NCBI GenBank assembly: GCA_027704905.1
Contig: CM051016.1
Span: forward strand, 14,348,636 to 14,412,635
DNA: 64,000 nucleotides
DNA from: Muraenolepis orangiensis
Taxonomy: Eukaryota > Chordata > Actinopteri > Gadiformes > Muraenolepididae
Direction of reading: 5' to 3'
Shown: positions 62,931 through 64,000 of the stretch, in pieces
How the letters are laid out: the number at the start of each line of letters is the position of its first letter
How positions within the stretch are numbered: position 1 is the first letter of the stretch
The notes under the pieces: generated by a model
The model's input: the letters and a program-made list of their open reading frames with translations, nothing else
The model's database searches: none
Told to the model about the DNA's origin: nothing
Made by a program: the position numbers and the translations under genes

Positions 62931-63310
62931 TAAGCAGTGAAACACATGTGCTATCATTTGAAACTAGCAAGAGCCACAGATAGATGTGTACTCCGGCATG
63001 TCCCTGATTTTCTGTTTACCGACCGGTCCCCCGGACTTCACGTGTATTTGTGGCCCCTGTGTCTCTGGCTGGTTTTAGCGGTGGATTACATCACACCCCT
63101 GCGGTTTACCAATTATCCCGGCGACAGGGCGAGCCGGAGGTAATGACCTGTGAGAGCCGGGGTCCTGCTTTATGGCTCCGTGGCCCGCCGTAAACCAGTT
63201 TGACTCTGGGTGTCGGTCACAGCGGCCTGTATTTACACACCGCTCAAACAAGTGGGGCCTGCTCCCACTGAGAGGCCGTGGCTTCCATTGACAAGACCAA
63301 GGGCAACTGT
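62930..63310. promoter_or_regulatory. Candidate conserved noncoding block
   Basis: Nearly 400 bp of complex, repeat-free sequence ('accaattatcccggcgacagggcgagccggaggtaatgacc') bounded by repeats, with no convincing coding frame. Confidence 0.3.
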
Positions 63311-63321
63311 TTACCCCCCAC

Positions 63322-63329
<8 letters not shown>

Positions 63330-63404
<75 letters not shown>
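63330..63404. repeat. (AC)n microsatellite
   Basis: 75 bp of pure AC. Confidence 0.97.
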
Positions 63405-63407
<3 letters not shown>

Positions 63408-64000
63408 AATCCAACCCCCTCCTGCTCCCGCTCTGAACCCTAAACCCCCCCCCCCCCCCCCGAAAAAAAGTGGTGATGCACAACCACAATTCAAGCATAA
63501 TATAGAAACTATAACTGTGTTAGAGATGCACAGACACCAGCACATGTGAACACAGCGGGACGTCCTCTCCACGGGAGCCAAACCATCCAGGTAACGCCCC
63601 GGCCCCACCCACACCCAGCCCTACCCCGCCTGCACCCACCACTCCTACACCAATAACCCAACCCCAGCCCAAGCCACTGTAAAGCACCCCCCCACACATA
63701 CACACACACACACACACACTCCAATCGCACTGATTTGCAGGTAAATCACTGCTGTCAGTGTAGTGGCACCCCTGATTAAAGTTCATGGGTTTAATAGATC
63801 ATTTTAAGTACTGGACTCCCACCCCTCCCCCCTCTCCCCCTCTCTCCCCCGTCCCCCTCTCCCCCCCTCCCCCACCCACCTGCCCCCCCCCCCCCCCCCG
63901 CCCCGGGTGCATGGCAGTCTTCAGCCGTCGCCAGGCGAGCCAAGTCCAGGTTGTGCAGTTCCTGTGAACTCCCCGAGGACGGCCGCACTGCAGAGGCCCA
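63405..64000. other. Right edge, no gene recognised
   Basis: C-rich tracts at 63445-63462 and 63821-63900 around unique sequence. The last 100 bases could hold part of an exon on either strand, but I recognise no protein. Confidence 0.4.

Noticed and set aside
63791..63988. Possible exon on the - strand at the right edge
   Set aside because: Short Gly-rich frame made mostly from a C-run; the non-repetitive part (about 20 residues) is not recognised and the window ends there.

Overview
This is eukaryotic, almost certainly teleost fish, genomic DNA. The only gene I can identify is a complete dicer1 on the + strand. Its 27 coding exons run from 14813 to 33441. Every junction keeps frame, and together they encode a predicted 2139-residue Dicer. 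All internal introns are GT-AG except intron 1, which reads GC-AG. The teleost assignment rests on the protein, which starts at MAGLQL as fish Dicers do, and on fish-type hAT, LINE and short dispersed repeats. Simple repeats are extraordinarily dense: (GT)n tracts exceed 100 bp at many sites, including directly on an exon's splice donor. Such density is a known trait of codfishes (Gadiformes), so a cod-like fish is a reasonable guess, not a proof.

Layout. 1-1130: a minisatellite with about 150-bp higher-order periodicity. 1131-7140: no recognisable gene, some dispersed repeats. 7141-8720: an AT-rich element family in direct and inverted orientation, ending in tandem copies of a CpG-rich 45-bp unit. 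8720-9120: a CpG-rich stretch with a strong splice donor at 8830, the likely dicer1 promoter and noncoding first exon. 9240-10770: about 45 copies of a 34-bp minisatellite in the presumed intron 1. 14813-33441: dicer1 coding exons, with hAT elements, a perfect 41-bp inverted repeat and several minisatellites in introns. 33442 to about 37550: 3' UTR with three candidate poly(A) signals and candidate let-7 and miR-103/107 sites. 37.6-64 kb: no coding gene found. This part is a mosaic of microsatellites, two hAT MITEs, a decayed LINE, a perfect 44-bp inverted repeat, and blocks of complex sequence that look like conserved noncoding elements. In human, goosecoid (GSC) lies beyond the DICER1 3' end, so these blocks could belong to a gsc regulatory landscape. 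That is inference.

The protein has the full Dicer order: DExD/H helicase (GSGKT, DECH, QSKGRARA), DUF283, platform/PAZ, RNase IIIa, RNase IIIb, dsRBD, with all eight RNase III acidic residues present. Its striking oddity is a 17-copy, in-frame 45-bp minisatellite in exon 20. It adds a Pro/Ser/Glu-rich 15-residue repeat (about 253 residues) to the linker between PAZ and RNase IIIa. No tRNA, rRNA, CRISPR or known microRNA gene was recognised.
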